64,000 nucleotides of DNA from JBBSEX01 sp038239345 (GTDB taxonomy: Bacteria > Acidobacteriota > Terriglobia > Bryobacterales > Bryobacteraceae). Made by a program: the position numbers and the translations under genes. Below are positions 53,380 to 62,165 of the stretch, piece after piece; position 1 is the stretch's first letter; each line of letters starts with the position of its first letter. The stretch spans positions 1 through 64,000 of the forward strand of contig JBBSEX010000014.1 in assembly GCA_038239345.1 (NCBI GenBank), given 5' to 3'. Below the pieces are notes generated by a model. It was not told the origin of the DNA, searched no databases, and saw nothing but the letters and a program-made list of their open reading frames with translations.

Positions 53380-54177
53380 CTAGGACGACCAGTTCTCACG
53401 GAACTCCGGATAGAGCGTCAATCCACCACAAGCGAAGATCGTCTGGCCGGTAATGTAGGAGGCGTCGTCGGAAGCAAGGAAGGCGAATACCGACGCGATC
53501 TCTTCCGGTTGCGCCGGACGGCCCAGAGGAATGTGATTCGAGACTTTTTTCACCGCTTCCGGATCGTTGGTCCAGGCTTTGTTGATGGGAGTAATCACCG
53601 CCCCCGGCCCCACCGCATTGACGCGGATTCCCCGGCCGGCATACTCTAGCGCCAGCGTTCGGGTGAGATTGCCCATCCCCCCTTTACTCACCGAATAGCC
53701 AATGAATTCCGGCTTAGGAATAATTTGATGGACGCTCGAATCGTTCAGGATGACGCCGCCTCCGCCTTGTTTTAAGAACAGCCGCAGCGCCGCTCGGGCA
53801 CATAAGAAAGCTCCGCGCAAATTGATGCCGAGAATATGATCGAAATCCGCCATCGCCACTTCATGGCTCGGTGTATCTTTCTGGATTCCGGCATTATTGA
53901 TCAGGATATCGATTCTTCCGAAGGAAGCGATAAATGATTGGAACATTGCCTCCACTTCGTCTTCCTTCGACACGTCGGCCTTAAGCAAGAGTTCTTTGCC
54001 CACGCTACCGGCACGGGCAGCCTTAGCAAGGTCGGCTGTCTCCTGCGCGGCGGTAGGACTGTCTGGATAATTGATGCCGACATTGGCGCCATCTCGCGCG
54101 AATCGGACCGCGATGGCACGCCCGATTCCGGTTGACGCGCCTGTTATCAGAACATTTTTGTTTTGGAGGTTCGACAT
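53380..54177 (-). CDS. SDR-family oxidoreductase (glucose 1-dehydrogenase-like)
   Basis: A 265-residue classical short-chain dehydrogenase. It has the cofactor motif VLITGASTGIGRAIAVRFAR, then LINNAGIQKDTPSHE, the catalytic Ser region (VILNDSSVHQIIPKP) and Tyr/Lys in GYSVSKGGMGNLTRTLALEY. The C-terminal DDASYITGQTIFACGGLTL is typical of the glucose dehydrogenase and 3-oxoacyl-ACP reductase clade. NAD(P)-dependent; the substrate is not determinable. It is 20 bp from the RNB nuclease start on the same strand, so the two may share a transcript. Confidence 0.93.
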   Translation of the reverse strand: MSNLQNKNVLITGASTGIGRAIAVRFARDGANVGINYPDSPTAAQETADLAKAARAGSVGKELLLKADVSKEDEVEAMFQSFIASFGRIDILINNAGIQKDTPSHEVAMADFDHILGINLRGAFLCARAALRLFLKQGGGGVILNDSSVHQIIPKPEFIGYSVSKGGMGNLTRTLALEYAGRGIRVNAVGPGAVITPINKAWTNDPEAVKKVSNHIPLGRPAQPEEIASVFAFLASDDASYITGQTIFACGGLTLYPEFRENWSS

Positions 54178-54240
54178 GATTTTTGAGTCGTCCTCAACAA
54201 TGTCTCACATGCGCCGACGGGCTCGATCTATCTTGCGGAT

Positions 54241-55539
54241 CTATCGTAGGGAAGGAGGTAGGAGAATTCGCGGTTCTTCCAGAAATCTAAACTGCACCGT
54301 TGTCTGGCTCGCTACGCTGGCCTCGCCCAATTTGCCGGGCTGAAACTGCCATTGTTTCGCTGCTTCCACTGCGGCGGAGGCAATGAGCTTCACGCTCTTT
54401 GCGCCCGTCGTCAGCGCGCGCGCATTAGTTACGGCTCCCGTGGTGTCGACGTCCACTGCCACATCCACCAGCAGTTCTCCGTGGATCGATCGCTTCAGCT
54501 TTTCGGGAAGCACCGCGGCAACCGTTTTCAAGGGCTGCGGCGAAAGATACGGACCACTGACGATTGCGTTTTTTTGCGGGGGCGGCACTTTTTCCACGAC
54601 GCGGGCAACGGCGGGCGCGATTACCGGCTTGGTGGCAGGTGACAACGCCGCTTGGGTCACGATGGGCGCCGGTGCTTTTTGACGGTCCGCTTCGTGCGTG
54701 TCGATTCTTCCGGACTTCGCCAGAACAGAAGTTCTAGGTCGCGCTGCCAGCGCTTTCGCCGCCGTAACTGTATAACCGTTGGCCTGACTATCGTTCACCG
54801 CCGCGATGCCCAGCCAGCGATCGCCAGCCTGCGCAGTCAGGTTGGGATTCTGGGTGTCTTCGAGATCTTCAAAAATTACCCGGTAGCCCGACTTCCGCAG
54901 AGCCGATTCCGCCGACTTAATCACCTGCACCGCATTGGTCGACTTGGGGCAAGAGTAATTCCAGGTCAAAACGAATCCCCGAAGCGATTCCGTATCGCCC
55001 GGTCCAGTTTGCATTTCCACCTGTTCGGAAGCTTTAGAGCTGCAGTCGACCACCACGCAGCTGTCTACATGGGGAAGAAATGTCGTATCGCCGCAACGTT
55101 CCAGAGACGGCTCCACGGTGTTTCCGGAACTAGCGGAAACCACGGAGTAGCCGGTGGTTCCTCCCACACGATTCGCGACAACTTCCAGCCAGTGCTGCCC
55201 CGAACGAACGGTAACGCTAGGCGTTGTTTCGTTTTGAACGTCCCCAAAGAGCACCTGATAGCCGGCTTTTCTGAGGTGGGTTTCGGCGTAGCTGGCAATT
55301 TCACGCGGGGAAATTCGGTTTAGACAGGCGTATTCAATCGTTTCCACCGCGCCGTTGATTGACCGGGTGTCCCGCGCGTTCACCTGAATCTCCGCCGAAC
55401 CACCGCTTTTTGAAGAACATTGAGTAATTCGACAGCCTACTAACTTCGGAATCGCGCCGAGGTCGTTACAGCCTTCCGCTACGGACTCTTGTCCCGCAGC
55501 ACCAGCACAAAAGCAGAAAAATAATATAGTCGATCGCAA
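54241..55539 (-). CDS. secreted protein with duplicated Cys domain and TonB-like C-terminus
   Basis: A 432-residue exported protein (signal MRSTILFFCFCAGAAGQ). Two tandem copies of a ~115-residue domain follow (about 24-140 and 148-262). Each has Cys residues ending in CSSK, a strand with AETHLRKAGYQVLF or AESALRKSGYRVIF, and a TTGYSV or ANGYTV end. After an Ala/Pro/Lys linker, the C-terminal ~85 residues resemble a TonB C-terminal domain (IHGELLVDVAVDVDTTGAV and AAKQWQFQPGKL). TonB-like ends usually contact outer-membrane receptors. No membrane helix replaces the TonB anchor, so this is not a classical TonB. Confidence 0.8.
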   Translation of the reverse strand: MRSTILFFCFCAGAAGQESVAEGCNDLGAIPKLVGCRITQCSSKSGGSAEIQVNARDTRSINGAVETIEYACLNRISPREIASYAETHLRKAGYQVLFGDVQNETTPSVTVRSGQHWLEVVANRVGGTTGYSVVSASSGNTVEPSLERCGDTTFLPHVDSCVVVDCSSKASEQVEMQTGPGDTESLRGFVLTWNYSCPKSTNAVQVIKSAESALRKSGYRVIFEDLEDTQNPNLTAQAGDRWLGIAAVNDSQANGYTVTAAKALAARPRTSVLAKSGRIDTHEADRQKAPAPIVTQAALSPATKPVIAPAVARVVEKVPPPQKNAIVSGPYLSPQPLKTVAAVLPEKLKRSIHGELLVDVAVDVDTTGAVTNARALTTGAKSVKLIASAAVEAAKQWQFQPGKLGEASVASQTTVQFRFLEEPRILLPPSLR

Positions 55540-55573
55540 TCTAAGATGACAATAACATAACTTTCGCCAAACC

Positions 55574-55615
55574 GAGGGTAGAAAATACCCTCATTTGTGG
55601 GCTAGTAAGCTAGTA
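55574..55615. promoter_or_regulatory. inverted and direct repeats upstream of the duplicated-domain protein gene
   Basis: GAGGGTA (55574-55580) and TACCCTC (55586-55592) form a perfect 7-bp inverted repeat with a 5-nt AT-rich spacer, about 35 bp upstream of the start at 55539. GCTAGTA is repeated at 55601-55607 and 55609-55615. CTAGTA also occurs near the CCCCCTAGTA half-site of the pilin promoter. A binding site for a dimeric regulator is plausible; this is inference from symmetry. Confidence 0.4.
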
Positions 55616-55823
55616 CTGGTGGATAGGTGGTCATACCGGGAATGTGCTGCGATTCTGGTAGCGTAAAACCGAGCACCGACAGCCACCACGCCGCCCACGA
55701 TCTCCGGAAGCGTACGCCAGAGGCAGGCTCAGCCAGCGGATTATCCGAATTGCCCGAAGGCGTGCCGGTGGAAATCGCTGAAGCTTGTCGGCAGGCATCT
55801 TTTAGGATTTACTTCTGTCGAAT

Positions 55824-56759
55824 TTACTTCTGGGCGAACTCGCAAACCGCGGTAAGCACCAAATCCTTCATCGATGCCGCTTCGGAGAAGAGGGCCCAAT
55901 ACACCTCGCCTGTCAACTCGTCGACTTCGCCGTTGGAAGACGCAATGCGGCCAGGTGTCTTCAAGACGAACATGAGAGGAATAAATCCGCTGCCACCCTT
56001 TGACGGCGGACCGGCGGACGGGTCCGGTTGCGCCGGTTTGTTCGAGGAGAATGCCTTGGCGATCAGTTTACGGGCGATCTCGCGGCGTTGTAGCGGAGTC
56101 AGCTTGTCTCCGAATTGTTGCTCCAGCGCTTGCAGGAGTACAGAGCCGATTCGCTGGCTGGCGCGGCGTTCGGCCAAATCGGGATGCAATAGGCTGATGG
56201 CGAGCAGAGGATCGCCGGGGCCGAAGAGCAGTGGCAGCGCCAATTCACCGGCTCGCTTGCCCAAGGCCAGTGCGTTGTCGTCGGTGGCCAGCGGCCCGGG
56301 TAGCGATGCTTTGATTTCTTCCAGATCGGCGGGCGACATATGGTTCGCGCCTTTCGGCGGCGAGCCGGCCCAATGGAGGGTTTCTTTGTATTCAAAGCGG
56401 TGCGGGCCTAATCGTGTGATGCTTACCGAATTTACGAGCAGCAACTGATCGCCCTCGCCTTCTCTTAAAGAAAGATCGCCCTTGACCACCTGCCCGGCCG
56501 CTACGGCTCGGACAAAAGTGACCGTACGATCCTCATCCTTTTTCGCTTCGCTTGATTTCCAATCTTTGCCCGAGGGCAGTACAAAGGACTCTTCCATTGA
56601 GCCCATCTGCATCCCCCCTGCCTTCTTTTCCTGACCGGTCAACGCGACCGTCCGCGTGTAGGTTCCGTCGGCCCGCAGGTCGGTAGTTACGCGGGCACGG
56701 GAACAGCCGCTGGCGAGCAGGATCGCCAGGATAATCGGGGCAGTGGCCAAAAATCGCAT
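55824..56759 (-). CDS. putative lipoprotein of unknown function
   Basis: A 311-residue protein with a lipoprotein signal (MRFLATAPIILAILLASGCS; lipobox LASGC, Cys19). The mature part has a strand-rich first third (VTTDLRADGTYTRTVALTG, FEYKETLHWAGSP), a long helical region (ALALGKRAGELALPLLFGP and LTPLQRREIARKLIAK) and a final domain with GEVYWALFSEAA and LVLTAVCEFAQ. I recognise no family. It is divergent from an ABC ATPase gene with only ~30 bp between the starts. Confidence 0.75.
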   Translation of the reverse strand: MRFLATAPIILAILLASGCSRARVTTDLRADGTYTRTVALTGQEKKAGGMQMGSMEESFVLPSGKDWKSSEAKKDEDRTVTFVRAVAAGQVVKGDLSLREGEGDQLLLVNSVSITRLGPHRFEYKETLHWAGSPPKGANHMSPADLEEIKASLPGPLATDDNALALGKRAGELALPLLFGPGDPLLAISLLHPDLAERRASQRIGSVLLQALEQQFGDKLTPLQRREIARKLIAKAFSSNKPAQPDPSAGPPSKGGSGFIPLMFVLKTPGRIASSNGEVDELTGEVYWALFSEAASMKDLVLTAVCEFAQK

Positions 56760-56789
56760 GCGCCGATCTTATCTGATTTACAGTAGGAC

Positions 56790-57593
56790 GTGTTGCCTCC
56801 CGATCCTTTGAATTTCCCCCCAGCCTTGATTCAACTGGATCGGATTTCCGTCCTGCGTGGCGAAAAGTTAGCGCTGGATACCGTAAGCTTGCGAATCGGC
56901 GCCGGTGAACACGTGGCGATTCTAGGGCCAAACGGATGTGGGAAATCGACGCTGATCAAGACCATCAGCCGGGAGTGCTATCCGCTGGTACAAAAAGGCT
57001 CATCCATGTCGATTCTTGGGCGCCAGCGCTGGAATGTATTCGAATTGCGTGCGCTGCTAGGGATTGTTTCCAGCGACCTGATGCATACCTGCACGCGAGA
57101 GATTACGGGCCGGGAAGTGGTTCTGTCGGGATTCTTCAGCACCATCGGGATCTTCGCCCATCAGGAAGTAACCGGGGCGATGCGCGATCGGGCGGACCTT
57201 GCGCTGGAACGGCTGGACGCGTCGCATCTGGCTGATCGGCTGACGACCCAAATGTCATCCGGGGAGGCTCGCCGCGTGTTAATCGCCAGAGCCCTGGTAC
57301 ACGATCCGGGAACGTTGCTGTTCGACGAGCCGGGCACGGCGCTGGACCTTTTCGCCCAGCATGAGTTGCAGGAATTGATGCGTCGCCTGGGTCGCTCGGG
57401 GATCGGAATCGTGCTGGTGACGCACCATCTGGCCGATATCATTCCCGAGATTGAGCGCGTAGTGCTGATGCGCGACGGCCGAATCGTAGCCGATGGGCGG
57501 AAACAGGAAGTGTTGACGGCGGAGAGATTGTCGACCCTGTTTGGATTGCCGCTGCAGTTGGTTGAGCGCGGGGGATACTACAACTTATTCTGA
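56790..57593 (+). CDS. orphan ABC transporter ATP-binding protein
   Basis: A 267-residue ATPase: Walker A LGPNGCGKSTLIK, signature MSSGEARRVLIARALVH, Walker B TLLFDEPGTALD and H-loop VLVTHHLADIIPE. The general layout resembles ModF/iron-type or photorepair ATPases that act alone. No permease or binding protein is next to it, so the partner, or a function not involving transport, is unknown. The start is GTG at 56790, with AGGA almost touching it; TTG at 56793 is a close alternative. It ends with DxxxGGYYNLF rather than a membrane segment. Confidence 0.88.
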   Translation: MLPPDPLNFPPALIQLDRISVLRGEKLALDTVSLRIGAGEHVAILGPNGCGKSTLIKTISRECYPLVQKGSSMSILGRQRWNVFELRALLGIVSSDLMHTCTREITGREVVLSGFFSTIGIFAHQEVTGAMRDRADLALERLDASHLADRLTTQMSSGEARRVLIARALVHDPGTLLFDEPGTALDLFAQHELQELMRRLGRSGIGIVLVTHHLADIIPEIERVVLMRDGRIVADGRKQEVLTAERLSTLFGLPLQLVERGGYYNLF

Positions 57594-57698
57594 CGGCGGC
57601 CGGTCTGGCGCAGGAGTAAGTGCCTGAGAATCCGCGCCTGTCCGAATGGCATCCAAATAGTGATAACCTGCTACCGCTTGTTACACTGAAAGAAAACA

Positions 57699-59093
57699 AT
57701 GACATACGACGTAATTATCATCGGGAGTGGCCCGGGTGGATACTCTGCGGCCATTCGCGCCGGACAGTACGGCCTGAAGACCGCCATGATCGAAAAGGAC
57801 CCGCGACTGGGTGGCACCTGTTTGCTGGTGGGATGCATTCCAACGAAAAGCCTGCTACACACGGCCGACGTTTGGGAATATTTCAAGCACTCCGCCGAAC
57901 AGGGTATTCATTGCGAGAACCCCCAACTCGATTTCAAGCTGGTAAACGAGCGCAAGGACAAGATTGTCACGAAACACGTCAAGGGTATTGAATTCTTGAT
58001 GAAGAAGAACAAAGTGGATGTGATCAAAGGCTATGCCCGGCTTCTGGGGGGCGGCAAGATCGAACTGACTTCCGGCGATCAGAAGCAGACATTGGAAGCG
58101 AAAAACATCATCATCGCGACAGGATCGGAAGCGCGCATGCTGCCCGGTTTACAGCCGGATGCGAAGCGCATTCTCACGAACGTTGAAATCCTGAATTTGA
58201 AAGAAGTTCCGAAGACGCTGGCGGTGATTGGCGCCGGCGCCGTGGGCGTCGAGTTTGCCTCGGCGTTCAATCGCTTTGGATCGAAGGTGACAGTCTTTGA
58301 GATGTTGCCGCGTATCGTGCCGGTGGAAGACGAAGATGTTTCCCGGGAGCTGGCGCGGGTGTTCAAGAAGCAGGGAATCCGCACGGAGACTGGCGCGAAG
58401 GCCGGCAACATTCAGACTACCGACAGCGGCGTGCGCTTCACGGCAACACTATCTAACGGTACGGAAGAACAGATCGAAGCGGAAGCGTTATTAGTGGCGG
58501 TGGGGCGGAAGCCGAATAGCGAGAATATTGGTTTGGAACATACGAAAGTTCAGACCGAGCGGGGCTTCATCCTGGTGAACGAAAACCAGCAGACCGCCGA
58601 GCCCAACGTGTATGCCATCGGCGATGTAGTGGCCGGGACTCCGCAGCTGGCGCACGTCGCGACGGCCGAAGGCATGGTGGCCCTGGATCATATTACAGGT
58701 CGGCACGTGAAGCCGATCAATCGCAACCGGATTCCTGGCGCCACCTACACCGAACCGGGAATCGGCAGCGTCGGCCTGACAGAAGCACAGGCCAAAGCGC
58801 AAGGCTTGAAGGTGAAAGTGGGCAAGTTTCCATTCGCCGGCAACAGCAAGGCGAGCATTCTCGATAGCCACGACGGGTTCGTCAAAGTAGTGGCCGACGA
58901 AACACATGGCGAGATATTAGGTGTCCATATTATTGGGCCACAGGGGTTCGAATTGATCGCCGAAGCGGTAACCGCGATGGAAGCCGAAGCCACCGTGGAA
59001 ACGATGATGCACACGATTCACGCCCACCCGACGATTTACGAAGCCGTCGGCGAGGCGTTCAACGCTGTCTATGGACTCGCGCTCAATGCCTGA
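57699..59093 (+). CDS. lpdA: dihydrolipoyl dehydrogenase (E3)
   Basis: A 464-residue flavoenzyme that reoxidises the dihydrolipoyl group of 2-oxoacid dehydrogenases with NAD. FAD motif VIIIGSGPGGYSAAIRA; redox disulfide Cys41-Cys46 in GGTCLLVGCIPTKSLL; NAD motif LAVIGAGAVGVEFASAFNR; ANVYAIGDVVAG-type second FAD loop (NVYAIGDVVAG); and the C-terminal active-site His-Glu in HTIHAHPTIYEAVGEAF. The residues between the disulfide cysteines are LLVG, as in other Acidobacteriota-like members. GAAAGAAAAC precedes the start. The stop overlaps the lipB start, and E2 follows, forming one operon. Confidence 0.96.
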   Translation: MTYDVIIIGSGPGGYSAAIRAGQYGLKTAMIEKDPRLGGTCLLVGCIPTKSLLHTADVWEYFKHSAEQGIHCENPQLDFKLVNERKDKIVTKHVKGIEFLMKKNKVDVIKGYARLLGGGKIELTSGDQKQTLEAKNIIIATGSEARMLPGLQPDAKRILTNVEILNLKEVPKTLAVIGAGAVGVEFASAFNRFGSKVTVFEMLPRIVPVEDEDVSRELARVFKKQGIRTETGAKAGNIQTTDSGVRFTATLSNGTEEQIEAEALLVAVGRKPNSENIGLEHTKVQTERGFILVNENQQTAEPNVYAIGDVVAGTPQLAHVATAEGMVALDHITGRHVKPINRNRIPGATYTEPGIGSVGLTEAQAKAQGLKVKVGKFPFAGNSKASILDSHDGFVKVVADETHGEILGVHIIGPQGFELIAEAVTAMEAEATVETMMHTIHAHPTIYEAVGEAFNAVYGLALNA

Positions 59094-59802
59094 GGCAGCA
59101 TCCGCCGCAATACGAATCTGCGAAGTACGAGACGTGGGGCGCATCGGGTATCCCGAAGCGTCTCGACTGCAACAGGACTTGGTAGCGGAGCGGAAGCGCG
59201 GCCAAATCGCCGATCAGTTGTTGATCGTCGAACATCCGCCGGTGGTGACGATGGGCCGTAACGGGCATCGGGAAAATCTGCTGGCCAGTGAAGAACTAAT
59301 GGCGCGCTCGGGAATTGTTTTTCATCCTACCGACCGCGGCGGCGATGTGACATACCACGGTCCCGGACAGGTGGTGGGCTACCCCATAGTCGATTTGCGA
59401 GAATGGAAACGCGATGTAGTTGCGTACGTTCGCGAACTTGAGCAGCTCATCATGAACACGCTATCCGAGTTTGGCATTGAAGCGGGCAGGATCGCGGGCG
59501 CAACCGGAGTTTGGGTAGACGGGAAAAAGATTGCGGCCATCGGGGTTCATATCAGCCGCTGGGTTACTTCGCACGGATTTGCGCTGAATGTGTCGACCGA
59601 CCTCTCCCATTTCCAATACATAATCCCCTGTGGCTTGTGTAAGCCCGTAACTTCGATGCGGGACCTAGGCTGCAATGCGGGCCGGCAAGAAGTAGTCGAC
59701 GCGTTGACTCGGCAGTTCGCGCGCTCGTTCGGTTTTGAGATGTACTTCCCAAAGGAAAACTCCTTTCGTGAAGAGGCAATCCTAGTAACGGAGAATCTAT
59801 GA
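59086..59802 (+). CDS. lipB: octanoyl-ACP:protein N-octanoyltransferase LipB
   Basis: A 238-residue enzyme that moves the octanoyl group from acyl carrier protein to lipoyl domains, the first step of lipoate attachment. Seen: RGGDVTYHGPGQVVGYPIVD, GVWVDGKKIAAIGVHISRW with catalytic Lys148, and IIPCGLCKPVTSM with the acyl-accepting Cys182 (numbered from ATG 59086). TMGRNGHRENLL is also conserved. ATG 59086 overlaps the lpd end by 8 bp; an upstream in-frame ATG at 59071 is possible. It sits between the E3 and E2 genes whose product it modifies. Confidence 0.95.
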   Translation: MPEAASAAIRICEVRDVGRIGYPEASRLQQDLVAERKRGQIADQLLIVEHPPVVTMGRNGHRENLLASEELMARSGIVFHPTDRGGDVTYHGPGQVVGYPIVDLREWKRDVVAYVRELEQLIMNTLSEFGIEAGRIAGATGVWVDGKKIAAIGVHISRWVTSHGFALNVSTDLSHFQYIIPCGLCKPVTSMRDLGCNAGRQEVVDALTRQFARSFGFEMYFPKENSFREEAILVTENL

Positions 59803-61190
59803 TCGATGTCGTAATGCCCCAGATGGGCGAAAGTATCGTCGAAGGTACGCTGACCAAGTGGCTCAAGAAATCGGGGGATAAGGTAGAGCGCGATGAACCG
59901 CTCTTCGAAATTTCAACCGACAAAGTGGACACCGAAATCCCCTCGCCGGCTGCTGGTACGTTAGGTGAAATTCTGGTTGAGGAAGGCGCCACGGTTGGGA
60001 TCAACACGATTGTTGGCCGAATCAACGACGGTGCTTCCGCGGCCCCGGCAGCTACGGCTCCAGCTCCCGTTCAGGCGGCTCCGCCGGCGCAACCTCCGGC
60101 ACCGCCCGCGCCGCCACAAGCGCCCCCGCCACCACAGCCCGCTGCCCAACCCCCTAAGCAAGAAACTACGCCCATTGCCGAAATTTCGCATGAGGAGCAG
60201 GGTGGCCCGTTGTCTCCGCTAGTGCGCAAACTGGCCCGCGAATACAATATCGAGCTGAAGCAGGTTCGCGGAACCGGCGCCGGTGGGCGCGTTACCAAGC
60301 AGGACGTTGAGAATTATATTTCGGCTCAAGCTCAAAAAACTGTGCAAGGTCCGGCACCGGTTCAGGCCCAGCCCCAAGAGCCGCCTCCGCCGCCAGCTCT
60401 GTCGCAGCCCCAGCCACCGCCTCCCCAACAGGAAACCGCAGTTACTTACAAGCCGCAACAGCAACAGGATTATGCTCCCATCGCCCGTGCGGAAAAGCCC
60501 GGGACCCGGGTGGAACCGATGAGCATCATGCGGCAGAAAATCGCCGAGCACATGATATTCAGCAAGCGCACGTCGGCTCATGTGACTACGGTTCATAAAA
60601 CCGATTTCACGAAAATCGCCAAGCTGCGGGACAAACATAAAGCTGCTTTTCTGGAGCGCTATGGCTTCGCTCTGACTTTTCTGCCGTTCGTACTGCGCGC
60701 CACGGCCGTTGCTCTGCGCCAGTATCCGATCCTCAATGCCTCCATTGAAGGGACGAACATTCTCTATCACAACGACATCAATCTGGGCATCGCCGTCGCG
60801 CTTGAAAACGGGCTGATCGTGCCGGTGATTCGCCAATCGGATGAGAAGAACATCGTCGGGCTGCAGCGTTCCATCGCCGATCTGGCCAATCGCGCCCGTT
60901 CGCGCCAGTTGAAACCCGATGAAGTCACTGGTGGTACCTTCTCCATCACGAACTTCGGCAGCTTCGGCAGCGTATTCGCAACGCCGGTAATCAACCAGCC
61001 GCAGGTAGCGATTCTTGGTGTCGGAACCGTGGAAAAACAACCCGTGGTGATCGACGACGCCATCGCCATCCGCTCCATCGCCTACTTGGCCTTAACGTTT
61101 GACCATCGCCTGATCGACGGCGCTCTTGCCGACCAATTCACGGGAAAAGTGAAGCAGTTGATCGAGACCTGGTCCGAAGAAATTATGTAG
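59799..61190 (+). CDS. 2-oxoacid dehydrogenase E2 (dihydrolipoamide acyltransferase)
   Basis: A 463-residue E2 core protein. One N-terminal lipoyl domain (1-77; the lipoylated Lys42 lies in FEISTDKVDTE) is followed by a long Pro/Ala/Gln linker and a peripheral-subunit-binding domain (about 138-175; VRKLAREYNIELKQVRGTGA). A second Pro/Gln linker leads to the catalytic domain (about 235-463) with LTFDHRLIDGALADQF carrying the catalytic His and Asp. It could serve 2-oxoglutarate, pyruvate or branched-chain oxoacid dehydrogenases; the end DHRLIDG does not decide this. No E1 gene is in view. ATGA overlap with lipB; a strong terminator follows. Confidence 0.94.
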   Translation: MIDVVMPQMGESIVEGTLTKWLKKSGDKVERDEPLFEISTDKVDTEIPSPAAGTLGEILVEEGATVGINTIVGRINDGASAAPAATAPAPVQAAPPAQPPAPPAPPQAPPPPQPAAQPPKQETTPIAEISHEEQGGPLSPLVRKLAREYNIELKQVRGTGAGGRVTKQDVENYISAQAQKTVQGPAPVQAQPQEPPPPPALSQPQPPPPQQETAVTYKPQQQQDYAPIARAEKPGTRVEPMSIMRQKIAEHMIFSKRTSAHVTTVHKTDFTKIAKLRDKHKAAFLERYGFALTFLPFVLRATAVALRQYPILNASIEGTNILYHNDINLGIAVALENGLIVPVIRQSDEKNIVGLQRSIADLANRARSRQLKPDEVTGGTFSITNFGSFGSVFATPVINQPQVAILGVGTVEKQPVVIDDAIAIRSIAYLALTFDHRLIDGALADQFTGKVKQLIETWSEEIM

Positions 61191-61199
61191 ATTCGCCTC

Positions 61200-61247
61200 G
61201 CGGGGGGTGTCCTCACGACATCCCCCGCCAAAACGGCCCCCGGTTTT
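61200..61247 (+). terminator. terminator after the lpd-lipB-E2 operon
   Basis: GCGGGGGGTGTC (61200-61211) pairs with GACATCCCCCGC (61217-61228), a 12-bp stem with one G-T pair and a 5-nt loop, starting 10 bp after the stop. A second hairpin follows directly (CAAAAC with GTTTTG, through GGTTTTG), giving a double terminator. Confidence 0.8.
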
Positions 61248-61292
61248 GTCACAGATCCACCGGCTATCTCGTCCTTCTGCCCGGGAGCCGAT

Positions 61293-62165
61293 ATGATTAC
61301 CGCAACTCATCCGATGGATCCGTTTGATCAGCACCGTCCTCTACTCTTTTCGATTGCCTATCGAATGCTGGGTAGCGTTGGTGATGCCGAAGACCTTGTG
61401 CAGGAAGCTTTCCTTCGCTGGAGCAGATCCACTTCCGAGCCGGTCGAATCGCCCCGGGCTTATCTTACGGCTATCGTGACCCGCCTTGCCATCGATCAAT
61501 TGAAGTCGGCACGAGCAAGGCGGGAACACTATCCAGGCACCTGGCTGCCCGAGCCGATCGTCAGTGAAACCGATCCAAGTGTTCTCGCCGAATCGCTCTC
61601 CATGGCCTTGCTCGTGTTGCTCGAAAGCCTCACGCCCGTTGAGCGTGCCGTTTATTTGTTGCGCGAATCTTTTGATTACGACTACTCGGAAATTGCCAAC
61701 ATCACCGGAAAGTCCGAGGACAATTGCCGCCAGCTTTACTCGCGTGCCAGCCGTTTCATCGCCGACCGCCGCCCACGCTTTCGGCCATCACCCGATGAGC
61801 AGCAGCGACTGACCGAGCAATTCCTGTCCACCGTCACGACGGGAGATTTGCCTGGCTTGGTCGCTTTGCTGGCCGGCGATATCACGTTATGGGCGGACGG
61901 TGGGGGTAAAACAATCGCGCCTTTGAACCCGATTCACGGGCCCGATAACGTATCGCGCCTGTTGGTTGGACTGAGGAAGAAAGCCGCCGGAGTGCTAACA
62001 GGACGCGTCGCGGTGGCCAACAATTCACCGGCCGTGATCGTGTCGCTGGATGGCAGGATCGTCGCGGTTCTAACGCTCGAAATTGCCCGTGAAGCCGATG
62101 GCGTATCGCGAATTCAGGCGATCTATCAAGTCGTGAATCCGGAGAAGTTGGGCCATGTCCAATAA
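61293..62165 (+). CDS. ECF41-type RNA polymerase sigma factor
   Basis: A 290-residue extracytoplasmic-function sigma factor. Region 2 (about 12-80) has LFSIAYRMLGSVGDAEDLVQ, region 4 (about 110-165) has LTPVERAVYLLRESFDY and the helix-turn-helix EIANITGKSEDNCRQ. A C-terminal SnoaL-like domain (about 175-290) carries the ECF41 marks: WLPEP in the linker, ADGGGK and the final VVNPEKL (NPDKL-like). In this group the C-terminal extension, not a separate anti-sigma factor, controls activity. GGGAG five bases before ATG 61293 supports the start. Its last 11 bp overlap the next gene, so they are co-expressed. Confidence 0.93.
   Translation: MITATHPMDPFDQHRPLLFSIAYRMLGSVGDAEDLVQEAFLRWSRSTSEPVESPRAYLTAIVTRLAIDQLKSARARREHYPGTWLPEPIVSETDPSVLAESLSMALLVLLESLTPVERAVYLLRESFDYDYSEIANITGKSEDNCRQLYSRASRFIADRRPRFRPSPDEQQRLTEQFLSTVTTGDLPGLVALLAGDITLWADGGGKTIAPLNPIHGPDNVSRLLVGLRKKAAGVLTGRVAVANNSPAVIVSLDGRIVAVLTLEIAREADGVSRIQAIYQVVNPEKLGHVQ

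Noticed and set aside
55627..56448. 273-codon plus-strand frame opposite the lipoprotein gene
   Set aside because: Ser/Arg-rich product without domains. The minus-strand frame has a lipoprotein signal and regular secondary structure.
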